Assembly: GCA_036401375.1 (NCBI GenBank)
Contig: DASWVB010000002.1
Coordinates: 248,001 to 312,000 of the forward strand
Reading direction: 5' to 3'
Length of the DNA: 64,000 nt
DNA from: DASWUZ01 sp036401375
GTDB taxonomy: Bacteria; Acidobacteriota; Terriglobia; Terriglobales; Acidobacteriaceae
Shown here: positions 18,156-25,735 of the stretch, piece after piece
Layout of the letters: each line of letters starts with the position of its first letter
Numbering within the stretch: the first letter of the stretch is position 1
Notes under the pieces: model-generated
The model's input: the letters and a program-made list of their open reading frames with translations, nothing else
What the model was told of the DNA's origin: nothing
The model's database searches: none
Position numbers and translations under genes: made by a program

Positions 18156-19757
18156 TCAGGTTAGTGACGCAATCGTCGAAACTGAAGTGGTCTCCTCGCC
18201 TGCTGGAGAGGCGAGACGCACAGGTTTCGGAACGGGAAGCAGAGGTATGGTGAGGAGGGAAAACGCTGCAATCGCGGCCATGACATAAAAGACGTCAGAG
18301 AAGGACAACACGAGGCTCTGCTTTCGTATTACGGCTTCGAATGCCTTCAAAGCTTCAGCAGAAACCTCGGGGTTCTGTGAGAGTGGCGCGAGACTCCGAT
18401 TGAAGAACCCTTCCAGCAAGCGGCCGGAATGCAACGTTGAGCGGCGGTCCACTAAAATGACTGCGATTGTGATACCTACCGATGTGCCGAATTGGCGGAG
18501 CCCGTAAAAGATCGCTCTCGCGCTTGAAGTCTCTTGTTCGGTCACGAGCGCGAAAGCGGCCCCTCCAAGCGTCGGAACTGAGAGCGCGATGAAGACGCCA
18601 TTGAGAAACAACGGTATCCAAAGCATGTAGTCCGGTGTGTCGGGCGTGAGGAACTGCGCAAACATGAGTTCCGAGACCATAGCGGTGAGGAATCCGGCGG
18701 TGAGAACGAAGCGGCTTCCAAGCCGTTTGGTCAACGGCTGCATGTATTGAAGCGCCCAAAGCGAGAGCACCGCTCCGATCGCGCCGACGCTTAATAGAAT
18801 CCCTGTTTGAAGTGCGGAATGGGATTCGACGGTCCTGAGGTACTGGGGAATAACGTAGAGACTTCCCGATAGTAAGAGCCCCAAAGAGAACCCGACCACA
18901 CCACCGGCATAGACCGTGCGTTCCTTCAAGTAGCGAAGATCAAGAAGCGGTGATTTGTTTCGCAGGGACAATTGCCAAATCACAAAGAGAGCGTTGCCTG
19001 CAACGCCTATCGCAAAGAACGCCCTTATGAAAAGCGACCCGAACCAGTCGTCAATCTCCCCTCGGCTGAGAGCGGTCTGGAGGGCGCCTGCGCCGATGAC
19101 GAGAAGGACGATACCGAGAAGATCAACCGGTTCTCCCGTATTGTCGGCTTGTCTCCAATGTTCCGATGTGAATGTGAAAAACAGAGATGCCGCTGCGAAC
19201 ATCAAGATCGTTGGTATAGCGAACTGGAGCCTCCAGCTTAGGTTGTCGGCGACCCAACCGGAGGCGATGTAAGGAACCAAGCGACCGAAGATCATGACCT
19301 CAATGAAGAAAGTTATCGCGATCGAAGCTCTATGCTCCACTTCAATGCGTTGCGTGAAGAACACAAACGTTCGCACCAGAAAGATGCCACCGGCGAAGCC
19401 CTGGACAGCCCGAAAAACGAGAAACCATGGAAGATCGGTGCACAAAGCACATCCTATGGAGGCGATGGCGTACACAAAAGCACAGGCGCCCAGGTATTTG
19501 CGGTTCCCGAAGAAAACCGATAGACGGTGCGATAGAGCAATGGCAACGGCGAAGGCTGTCGTGTATATCGTGAGAGCCCATGTCGCTTCATCACTGGAGG
19601 CGGATAACGTTCCGCCGAGATCCGTTAGCGTGAGGCTGACGCTGGCGCTTGTCCAGTATTCGGCCGTCGTGGCGAGAGCAAAAGCCAAGAGGGTCGCGGA
19701 GCGTTGCCATCGCATCGATTGCGCCGTCGTCTCGTTGAGTTCTCTGTCATTCATCAT
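18156..19757 (-). CDS. MFS multidrug exporter, DHA2 family (EmrB-like)
   Basis: A 533-residue inner-membrane carrier with the many hydrophobic helices (probably 14) of the DHA2 drug:H+ antiporters. Visible are the first helix region ALATTAEYWTSASVSLTLTDLG, motif A-like LSHRLSVFFGNRKYLG, FRAVQGFAGGIFLV, and a C-terminal helix ending IPLLPVPKP. Divergent from it, from 20040, run an isochorismatase gene, a TolC-type gene and an EmrA-type adaptor. The adaptor and channel lack their own pump gene, so this EmrB-like protein is their likely partner across the divergent promoter region. A CTTCA-N5-TGAAT dyad lies at 19836, 79 bp before the start. Confidence 0.92.
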   Translation of the reverse strand: MMNDRELNETTAQSMRWQRSATLLAFALATTAEYWTSASVSLTLTDLGGTLSASSDEATWALTIYTTAFAVAIALSHRLSVFFGNRKYLGACAFVYAIASIGCALCTDLPWFLVFRAVQGFAGGIFLVRTFVFFTQRIEVEHRASIAITFFIEVMIFGRLVPYIASGWVADNLSWRLQFAIPTILMFAAASLFFTFTSEHWRQADNTGEPVDLLGIVLLVIGAGALQTALSRGEIDDWFGSLFIRAFFAIGVAGNALFVIWQLSLRNKSPLLDLRYLKERTVYAGGVVGFSLGLLLSGSLYVIPQYLRTVESHSALQTGILLSVGAIGAVLSLWALQYMQPLTKRLGSRFVLTAGFLTAMVSELMFAQFLTPDTPDYMLWIPLFLNGVFIALSVPTLGGAAFALVTEQETSSARAIFYGLRQFGTSVGITIAVILVDRRSTLHSGRLLEGFFNRSLAPLSQNPEVSAEALKAFEAVIRKQSLVLSFSDVFYVMAAIAAFSLLTIPLLPVPKPVRLASPAGEETTSVSTIASLT

Positions 19758-19835
19758 TCTGGTCCTCTTCTAAGACTCGCTGCCCGTCCAGGAACGTAGC
19801 TAAATTTCTCGATCAGCTTTATATACTCTATGTCA

Positions 19836-19850
19836 CTTCATATATTGAAT
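19836..19850. promoter_or_regulatory. Operator dyad upstream of the minus-strand EmrB-like gene
   Basis: CTTCA (19836-19840) TATAT TGAAT (19846-19850), within TCACTTCA...TGAATGTACA. One base differs from the perfect dyad. It serves the leftward gene, while the dyad at 20002 serves the rightward operon. Confidence 0.6.
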
Positions 19851-19981
19851 GTACACTCATCTTGAGAAAAACGACGTACTTGTTCTCAGCAATGGCATGA
19901 AAATCGTGATAAATCCAAAGATAAACAGACTCTCGGATCTCATTACCATTCGCCTGCGCGCGTTTTATTAGAATTGAGCAT

Positions 19982-20020
19982 TTGACATTCATGCGATGCC
20001 ACTTCATTATATGAAGTGAC
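19982..20020 (+). promoter_or_regulatory. Promoter with perfect embedded operator for the isochorismatase-TolC-EmrA operon
   Basis: TTGACA (19982-19987), 17-bp spacer, CATTAT (20005-20010) as -10 box. The operator is the best in the window: CACTTCAT (20000-20007), TAT, ATGAAGTG (20011-20018), a perfect 8-bp inverted repeat over the -10 box. AGGAGG at 20030-20035 serves the ATG at 20040. Confidence 0.78.
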
Positions 20021-20039
20021 AATCGTGTCAGGAGGTTTT

Positions 20040-20657
20040 ATGTCATCTATTCAGTACGATCAGAAGAAGACGGCTTTGCTTATCGTCGACCCTTACAACG
20101 ACTTTATGAGCGAAGGCGGGAAGCTATATGGTGTGACGAAACCGCAGGCAGACTCCGTTGGGTTCTACGAAAACATGCACAAGCTTGTCCCGTCAGTTCG
20201 GGCAGCAGGCATCAAGGTGTTTGTCGTTCCCCATCACCGTACACGGCCGACAGACTTCGCAAATTGGCTGCATATCAACCCCGTTCAGGCTGACACGAAG
20301 GCAAAGTCGTGCTTTGAAGACGGCGCTTGGGGTGGAGAGTTTCATCCGGAGTTTGGACCGCAGCCTGGGGATGTCGTCGTCCTAGAGCATTGGGCGCAAA
20401 ACGGATTTGCCAACACGGATCTTGACGCCCAGTTGAAACAACACGGAATCCAAAAGCTCATCCTTGTCGGCTTCATCGCGAATTCCTGCGTGGAGTCAAC
20501 GGCTCGAATGGGGATGGAGCTTGGATATCACATCACCTTAATCAAGGATGCTACGGCGGCCTTCAATCCCGAAGGCATGGTTGCTGCGGAAGTCAACTCG
20601 AAGCTTTTCGCTCATGCCGTTCTTTCCACAAAAGAACTCATACAGTCGCTCGGTTGA
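20040..20657 (+). CDS. Isochorismatase-family cysteine hydrolase (copy 1)
   Basis: The 205-residue protein starts at the ATG at 20040, behind a perfect AGGAGG; the frame is open 24 bp further but without a signal. It has the isochorismatase/nicotinamidase fold: catalytic Asp17 in LLIVDPYNDF and catalytic Cys150 in FIANSCVEST, with FANTDLDAQLKQHGI between them. The position where relatives have the catalytic Lys holds Glu-His (LEHWAQNGF), and the same EHW block occurs in copy 2, so this looks like a subfamily feature. Such enzymes split amides or enol ethers; the substrate is unknown. It is first in an operon with a TolC channel and EmrA adaptor, so it may modify the exported compound. A paralogue lies at 25070. 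Confidence 0.88.
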   Translation: MSSIQYDQKKTALLIVDPYNDFMSEGGKLYGVTKPQADSVGFYENMHKLVPSVRAAGIKVFVVPHHRTRPTDFANWLHINPVQADTKAKSCFEDGAWGGEFHPEFGPQPGDVVVLEHWAQNGFANTDLDAQLKQHGIQKLILVGFIANSCVESTARMGMELGYHITLIKDATAAFNPEGMVAAEVNSKLFAHAVLSTKELIQSLG

Positions 20658-20671
20658 GCGCAGGACTCGTC

Positions 20672-22141
20672 GTGAACATTCAGTCTGGAATACGATTATT
20701 GGGCTTCGGAGCAGGCATTCTGCTCCTGGGCGCTGGGGCAAACTGCCAGAGCACGAGCACGACGAGTCCTTTATCGAACTCGATCGACACGCCACGTCCA
20801 TTCGATCCTGGGCAGAACACAACCAACCCGAGCGCGCTTGCGGAGCAAGCGCAAAACCCGTTTCTAGGCAGTGTGCCCACTGGACCGCTCGTTCCGGGGA
20901 TTCTGCCGCTATCGATGCATGAAGCCGTCTCCAGAGCGCTCCGGGCAAACCTCGGGCTCATTGACTCTCAGCAAGAGGATACGCAGGCGAGGGCGGCCAG
21001 AATCAAAGCTCTTTCGGTCCTACTGCCTCAGCTCTCCGTGGACGCCACTCAGGAGTATCGAAATTTCGTCGAGAATTCCATCGGGCTTGACGGCTCGATA
21101 TCAGCGTTCAATTTCCAAACGGCTCATGTCAATCTGTCACAGCGCCTCTTGGACATCGGCAATATTCATTCAGTCGCTGCCGCAAAGCAGAACCTTGAAG
21201 CGAGCAGGGCGGGACTTAGTGATGCCCGGAATATCGTCGTTCTCGCGGCGACCAGCTCCTATCTGTTGGTCGCCGCAAGTCAAGTGCGTCTGGAGACAGC
21301 GAAGGCACAGTTGGTGACGGCGCAAGCCACGGAGAAACTCATAGAGGATCGCGTTGCGCATGATGTATCTCCTCAAATTGAGGGTATTCGCGCCAAGGTC
21401 ATTCGACGTTCCGCCGAACAACGGGTTGCTGTAGCAAATGCAACCTTCGAAAAGGATAAGCTGGCCCTCACTCGTATCATCGGCCTGCCCGTCGCCCAAG
21501 CTTTCCAGCTCACTGACACCTTGATTTATTCGGCTTCCCCAGAACAGTCTCTGGACGAATTGATTGATGTTGTTGAGAACAAGCGCCAGGACATTCGCGC
21601 GGCTTCAGCGCGGCTTCTGGCTGCCGCTCAAACGGTCAAAGCACAGTCGGCGCAAAGACTGCCAATCATAGAGATTAAGGCGAATGCAGGAGAGACCGGA
21701 TTTAACTATGCGAGGAGTATCCCGGATTACGAGGTAGGAGCGCGAGTATCGATTCCTCTATTCACTGGGCGCAGGATCGAATCGGATGTTCTAGATGCAA
21801 AAGCTGTATTGAATCGCCGGCAAGCGGAGTTGTCCGATATTCAGGCTCGCGCGATTTACGACGTTCGAACCGCCTTGTTCGATCTAAATGCAGCCCAGGC
21901 TAGTGTCGACGTTTCCGTAGACAACGTGCAACTCGCAACGGAAGGGCTCCGACAGGCAAAGGATCGCTTTCAGATTGGCGTAACGACTGGTGTCGATCTG
22001 ATTCGAGCCCAGCAGGACGTGGCTGAGGCGGAGGATAACCGGATCGCGAGCGTCTATGCCCATTCGCTGGCAAAGTTGATGCTGATCCGGGCTACGGGAA
22101 CCGCGGAAGCCAACTATCTTACCTACCTCGGAGTTCAATAA
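20672..22141 (+). CDS. TolC-family outer-membrane channel protein
   Basis: A 489-residue TolC-type protein with a signal peptide (LLGFGAGILLLGAGANCQS). No lipobox is convincing, because the Cys follows N rather than a small residue. Two repeats of long helices and strands are visible (LSMHEAVSRALRANLGLIDSQQEDTQARAARIKAL; AELSDIQARAIYDVRTALFDLNAAQ), ending near FQIGVTTGVDLIRAQQDVAEAEDNR. The start is uncertain. A TTG at 20654 overlaps the previous stop but has no ribosome site; the GTG at 20672 has GCAGGA in front and was chosen. The gene is co-transcribed with the isochorismatase and its stop overlaps the adaptor start. Confidence 0.9.
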   Translation: MNIQSGIRLLGFGAGILLLGAGANCQSTSTTSPLSNSIDTPRPFDPGQNTTNPSALAEQAQNPFLGSVPTGPLVPGILPLSMHEAVSRALRANLGLIDSQQEDTQARAARIKALSVLLPQLSVDATQEYRNFVENSIGLDGSISAFNFQTAHVNLSQRLLDIGNIHSVAAAKQNLEASRAGLSDARNIVVLAATSSYLLVAASQVRLETAKAQLVTAQATEKLIEDRVAHDVSPQIEGIRAKVIRRSAEQRVAVANATFEKDKLALTRIIGLPVAQAFQLTDTLIYSASPEQSLDELIDVVENKRQDIRAASARLLAAAQTVKAQSAQRLPIIEIKANAGETGFNYARSIPDYEVGARVSIPLFTGRRIESDVLDAKAVLNRRQAELSDIQARAIYDVRTALFDLNAAQASVDVSVDNVQLATEGLRQAKDRFQIGVTTGVDLIRAQQDVAEAEDNRIASVYAHSLAKLMLIRATGTAEANYLTYLGVQ

Positions 22142-23331
22142 TGACAGAACAGGACTCACCCAGCAAAACGCGCTTTGGCCGTCGTGTCATTACCGGTGGC
22201 ATCGTTGGAAGTGCGATCATCGTCGTCCTCGTGTGGTTTCTCGCACCGGGGAGCGTCAGCACCAATGACGCTCAGATCGACGGTCATATCCATCCCCTCA
22301 ATGCCAGGGTTTCGGGAACGATCACGTGGGTGAATCCGAGCGTAGACGATACTCGCTTTGTGAAGGCAGGCACAGTATTGGCTCGGCTTGACCAAAATGA
22401 CTATGTTCCCACGGTCGACCGGCTTCAAGGGGATGTTCAGTCTACTGAGGCGCAATTGGTCGCCGCGAAGTTGAATGTTGAGATCTCGGAAGCGACTTCT
22501 CAAAGCCGCTTATCGGCGGCGAAAGCCGCTGTCGAGGAGGCTGAGGCTGAAAAGGCGACAGCGGAGGCGCAGAGTGTATCTGCAGCACAGGTCGTAACAC
22601 AAACCAGCGCGGTCTACCATCGTGCCGAAGGGGATCGCCAGAGATACTTGGCACTTGTAGACAGCCATGAAATCTCCAGATCTGAATACGATCAGCGTGC
22701 CACGGATGCGACTTCCGCCGAAGCTCAAATGAAAGCCGCTGAGGCAAATCTTGCCGCAGCCAAGCAACATATAGCGTCTTCAGCACAAAGGATCACAGAA
22801 CGAAGCGGTGATGTACTGGCTGCCGCCACTGCTCCACAACAGATCGCAACCGCCAGGGCCAACGTTCGAAAGGTGGACGGCGATCTCAAAAGGACTATAG
22901 CCTCGCTGAAGGACTCAACACTTAACCTCGGATATACAGAAATTGTTGCACCCGTTGACGGAGTGATCGGTCGTAAGTCGATTGAGGTGGGGCAGAGGGT
23001 AGGCGCAGGGCAACTGCTCTTAACGCTCTCTTCGCCGAACGATGTGTGGGCCGTGGCCAACTTCAAGGAGACTCAACTCACGCACATGAGAATCGGCCAA
23101 AGAGCCACCATCCACGTTGATTCGTCTGGTCAAGACCTGCAGGGGAATGTAGAAAGCCTTGGGGGCGCAACCGGTGCAAAATTCGCGCTCATTCCGCCTG
23201 AGAATGCAACCGGGAATTATGTGAAGGTCGTTCAGCGAGTACCCGTCCGAATTCGAATCATAGCCGAGGGACAAGAAGTCCCCTTGTTGCCTGGCATGTC
23301 TGTCGAAGTCCGTGTAGATACTCGGAAGTAA
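22141..23331 (+). CDS. HlyD/EmrA-family efflux adaptor
   Basis: A 396-residue inner-membrane adaptor of the EmrA type. It has one membrane segment near the N-terminus (RVITGGIVGSAIIVVLVWFL), then APGSVSTNDAQIDGHIHPLNARVSGTI, the typical EmrA start of the lipoyl half. A long Ala/Glu/Gln coiled hairpin follows (about 95-230), then the returning half (LGYTEIVAPVDGVIGRKSIEVGQRV) and the NFKETQLTHMRIGQRATIHVD barrel. The start overlaps the TolC stop (TAATG). No MFS pump follows, so the divergent EmrB-like protein at 18156 is the likely partner. Its stop lies 13 bp from that of the HxlR regulator on the other strand. Confidence 0.93.
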   Translation: MTEQDSPSKTRFGRRVITGGIVGSAIIVVLVWFLAPGSVSTNDAQIDGHIHPLNARVSGTITWVNPSVDDTRFVKAGTVLARLDQNDYVPTVDRLQGDVQSTEAQLVAAKLNVEISEATSQSRLSAAKAAVEEAEAEKATAEAQSVSAAQVVTQTSAVYHRAEGDRQRYLALVDSHEISRSEYDQRATDATSAEAQMKAAEANLAAAKQHIASSAQRITERSGDVLAAATAPQQIATARANVRKVDGDLKRTIASLKDSTLNLGYTEIVAPVDGVIGRKSIEVGQRVGAGQLLLTLSSPNDVWAVANFKETQLTHMRIGQRATIHVDSSGQDLQGNVESLGGATGAKFALIPPENATGNYVKVVQRVPVRIRIIAEGQEVPLLPGMSVEVRVDTRK

Positions 23332-23344
23332 ACCAGAACGGCGA

Positions 23345-24007
23345 CTATGCTGCCTTTGAACTCGTCTTTGCCGTCTTCTTGCGGACTGATGGCTTGCCGG
23401 CCATCCTCTTAACCGCAGACGCTTTGGCGCCGGCAGATTTCTTCGCGGCTGATTTGGTGCGTGTTATCGTTGCCTTGGTGGTCGCCTTCTTCGTTCGTGG
23501 GGTAGACCGTTGCTTAGCAGCGTAGAAAGCAGCCGCATTAGCCTCGCGCTCAGCTTTCCATGCTTCGCTCATTACCGCATTCGTATTGGAGAAACTGAAG
23601 GTTTCACCGTCTGGATTTTGCCACGTGCCATCGACAACCTTGCCGGTCCTCTTATCGGTGAGATCGACCGCCGCTGCTCCATTGCCATCCGATCCTCCCC
23701 ACCGCAAATCCCAATTCCGAAGTGCGAGGATCACGGCGTCCAAGTCCTTCCCCTTCGGAGTCGCGAAGTACTCGTGGCGGAGCGGCCGGGCGCTGTATAC
23801 GTGCCGCTCTATAATCTTGTCCTCCTCAAGTCGCTTCAACCTCGTCGCCAGCAAATGTGAAGACATGCCAGTCTGCGCTTGAATTTCTTCAAAGCGCCGA
23901 TTGCGCAAACTTATTTCTCTCATGATCAGAAGAGTCCATCGATCCCCGACCACCGAGAGTGAGCGAGCAATATTGCAAAAACTTTCGGAAACGCTACCCC
24001 AACCCAT
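23345..24007 (-). CDS. HxlR-family transcriptional regulator with a histone H1-like Lys/Ala tail
   Basis: The 220-residue protein starts at the ATG at 24007, which has GGAGGGG upstream; a GTG at 24022 is the alternative. The first 100 residues are a winged-helix HxlR domain (CNIARSLSVVGDRWTLLIMREISL, RRFEEIQAQTGMSSHLLATRLKRLEEDKIIER, FATPKGKDLDAVILALRNWDLRWG). The N-terminal Cys before ARSL matches the redox or electrophile-sensing Cys of this family (as in YodB, HypR). After about residue 165 a tail of some 55 residues is almost only Lys, Ala, Thr, Ser and Arg, like histone H1 or AlgP C-termini, which would bind DNA without sequence preference. This is unusual for HxlR proteins. It is the prime candidate to bind the island dyads. 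A weak half-dyad lies upstream. Confidence 0.9.
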   Translation of the reverse strand: MGWGSVSESFCNIARSLSVVGDRWTLLIMREISLRNRRFEEIQAQTGMSSHLLATRLKRLEEDKIIERHVYSARPLRHEYFATPKGKDLDAVILALRNWDLRWGGSDGNGAAAVDLTDKRTGKVVDGTWQNPDGETFSFSNTNAVMSEAWKAEREANAAAFYAAKQRSTPRTKKATTKATITRTKSAAKKSAGAKASAVKRMAGKPSVRKKTAKTSSKAA

Positions 24008-24097
24008 CTTTGGCCCCTCCACGTGGTTGCACCGGCAGAAGCTTTGCCCTTTTATCGGTGCATCTGCCTTACAATTATACGGCCAACCTCCCCATCA

Positions 24098-24112
24098 CTT
24101 CAATATTTGCTG
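24098..24112. promoter_or_regulatory. Half-operator upstream of the HxlR tail-fusion gene
   Basis: CACTTCA (24096-24102) ATATT TGCTG keeps one perfect half of the shared dyad but not the other. It lies about 90 bp before the regulator start and could allow weak autoregulation. Confidence 0.3.
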
Positions 24113-24375
24113 TTAGTGCTGGCACATCATTCCAGTCTCATCTTCTGCATCATCAAAGCGTAGATATCTATTGTTAGCAGTTATTTACCCTCGCTCCATC
24201 ATTGAGGGACGTGCCTTCATGGGAGCCCCCCTTGAGCGTTCGGACCACTCCGTCAACGGTTTGGCGACATTTCTGCCTTGAGCTTCTGATTTCCCGAGCA
24301 TTGAGGAAGCCCCAAAAGCCCCTGAAAGACCGGCGAAACTTACTGTGGAGCGGTCATATCCGATATAGTAATTAT

Positions 24376-24825
24376 GTGCCTTCAAATAACAGAGACACTG
24401 AGGCGAAAACGCTTTCGGCTGCGGATAAATTAGCAAGGAAAAGGACCTCTTCTGAGGCCCGGCGCTTCGCCAAGGTCCTTCGTCAAATAGCAGATCCCCA
24501 CGCACTCTTGATCATGCGCGAACTGTCTCTGGACGTCCGCCGCTTTCAGAGTATTCAGGCACAGACAACGCTCGGCTCCCACCTCCTCAGTTCGCGACTC
24601 CGACGTCTGGAAAAGGATGGCATCATCGAGCGGAAACTCTATTGCGATCATCCGCCTCGTTATGAGTATCTTGCGACGGCGAAAGGGAGAGATTTGGACG
24701 AGGTTCTCTTTGCTGCCGGCAACTGGAATATCAAATGGGGCGATTCGTCGGACGAGCCTTCGCTCGCGGTCTTCGACAAGGTCACAGGTGAAAGACTCGG
24801 CGCTAGACCTCCTGAGAAAACCTAG
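24376..24825 (+). CDS. HxlR-family transcriptional regulator, short form
   Basis: An HxlR winged-helix protein: ARRFAKVLRQIADPHALLIMRELSL, then RRFQSIQAQTTLGSHLLSSRLRRLEKDGIIER and YLATAKGRDLDEVLFAAGNWNIKWG. It is clearly a paralogue of the tail-fusion regulator but lacks the tail and the N-terminal sensing Cys, and the usual GDRW before the recognition part is changed to DPHA. The frame is open from 24202, but those first 58 residues look non-coding. The GTG at 24376 (giving 149 residues) was chosen, without a clear ribosome site, so the start is uncertain. It is divergent from the other HxlR gene and 244 bp before the second isochorismatase operon. It may sense a different signal or form mixed dimers; this is inference. 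Confidence 0.8.
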   Translation: MPSNNRDTEAKTLSAADKLARKRTSSEARRFAKVLRQIADPHALLIMRELSLDVRRFQSIQAQTTLGSHLLSSRLRRLEKDGIIERKLYCDHPPRYEYLATAKGRDLDEVLFAAGNWNIKWGDSSDEPSLAVFDKVTGERLGARPPEKT

Positions 24826-24933
24826 TGAACTCGCGACGACCGATACTGGCTGTGGAGCCATAGCTTCTTTTTAGGAAGCTAGGCGCATACCGGCCCGGTA
24901 CACCGTGCATGCCGAATTTTCACACTATAGCGA

Positions 24934-24970
24934 TTGACATTGCTGCAATGTAACTTCATAATCTGAAGTG
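24934..24970 (+). promoter_or_regulatory. Promoter with embedded operator for the isochorismatase-aldehyde dehydrogenase operon
   Basis: TTGACA (24934-24939), 17-bp spacer, CATAAT (24957-24962, five of six consensus bases). The dyad CTTCA (24954-24958) TAATC TGAAG (24964-24968) covers the -10 box. The -35 to dyad offset is again 20 bp. Confidence 0.78.
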
Positions 24971-25069
24971 ACATAAGCATACACGTGCGTGTGAGCCGGA
25001 CGGCAATCGCTCGGCTCACACACTCGCAGCTCACGCGTTCAAAATGTGTCCTGTGCAGGGAGGAAACAA

Positions 25070-25720
25070 TTGGCTATTGAAACCTATACCCGCGACGAAA
25101 CCGCCCTGTTGATCATGGATCCTTATAACGATTTCATGAGCGAGGGCGGCAAACTTTACAACGCTCTCAAGGAAATCGCCGAAGCGGTGGGCTTCCAGAA
25201 AAACATGCGACGCCTCATACCCGCCGTACGAGCTGCAGGAATAATGGTTTTTATCGTACCCCATCATCGCTCTGGCGGAGCCGACTTGACCGAATGGCGC
25301 TTTATCAATGCCTCCCAGAGAAAAGCAGATGAGATGCAGCTCGCAGCTCATGGGACTTGGGGCGGAGATTGGCATCCCGACTTCGGGCCTCGCCCTGGAG
25401 ATGTTGTCGTGCAAGAGCACTGGGGCCAGAGCGGCTTCGCCAATACGGATCTTGACGCGCTGCTCAAGCAGCACGGCATTTCGAAAGTAATCGTTGTCGG
25501 AATGGCTGCTCACACATGCGTCGAATCGACTGGGCGCTTCGCTATGGAACTGGCCTATCACGTGACGCTCGTGAAAGACGCAACATCAGCCTACAACCTT
25601 GAGTCGATGCGGGTGGCTCACGAGATCACCGGACCTACCTTCGCCCACAGAATCCTCGATACGGAAACTCTAGTAAACGAGCTCTCCGCCCAATCTCTAC
25701 CGCATCTTCAATCCGTTTGA
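25070..25720 (+). CDS. Isochorismatase-family cysteine hydrolase (copy 2)
   Basis: The 216-residue protein most likely starts at the TTG at 25070, because GGGAGG sits six bases upstream; a GTG at 25046 is in frame but has no ribosome site. It is a close paralogue of the protein at 20040: LLIMDPYNDFMSEGGKLY with the catalytic Asp, EHWGQSGFANTDLDALLKQHGI, and GMAAHTCVEST with the catalytic Cys. The usual catalytic Lys is again replaced within the EHW block. It leads an operon with an aldehyde dehydrogenase 15 bp later, so hydrolysis may release an aldehyde or its precursor that the next enzyme oxidises. The promoter matches that of copy 1. Confidence 0.88.
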   Translation: MAIETYTRDETALLIMDPYNDFMSEGGKLYNALKEIAEAVGFQKNMRRLIPAVRAAGIMVFIVPHHRSGGADLTEWRFINASQRKADEMQLAAHGTWGGDWHPDFGPRPGDVVVQEHWGQSGFANTDLDALLKQHGISKVIVVGMAAHTCVESTGRFAMELAYHVTLVKDATSAYNLESMRVAHEITGPTFAHRILDTETLVNELSAQSLPHLQSV

Positions 25721-25735
25721 AACGAGGGATCCCTT

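Noticed and set aside
24202..24375. N-terminal 58-residue extension of the short HxlR protein
   Set aside because: The sequence has no family similarity and the TTG start has no ribosome site; the family domain begins later.
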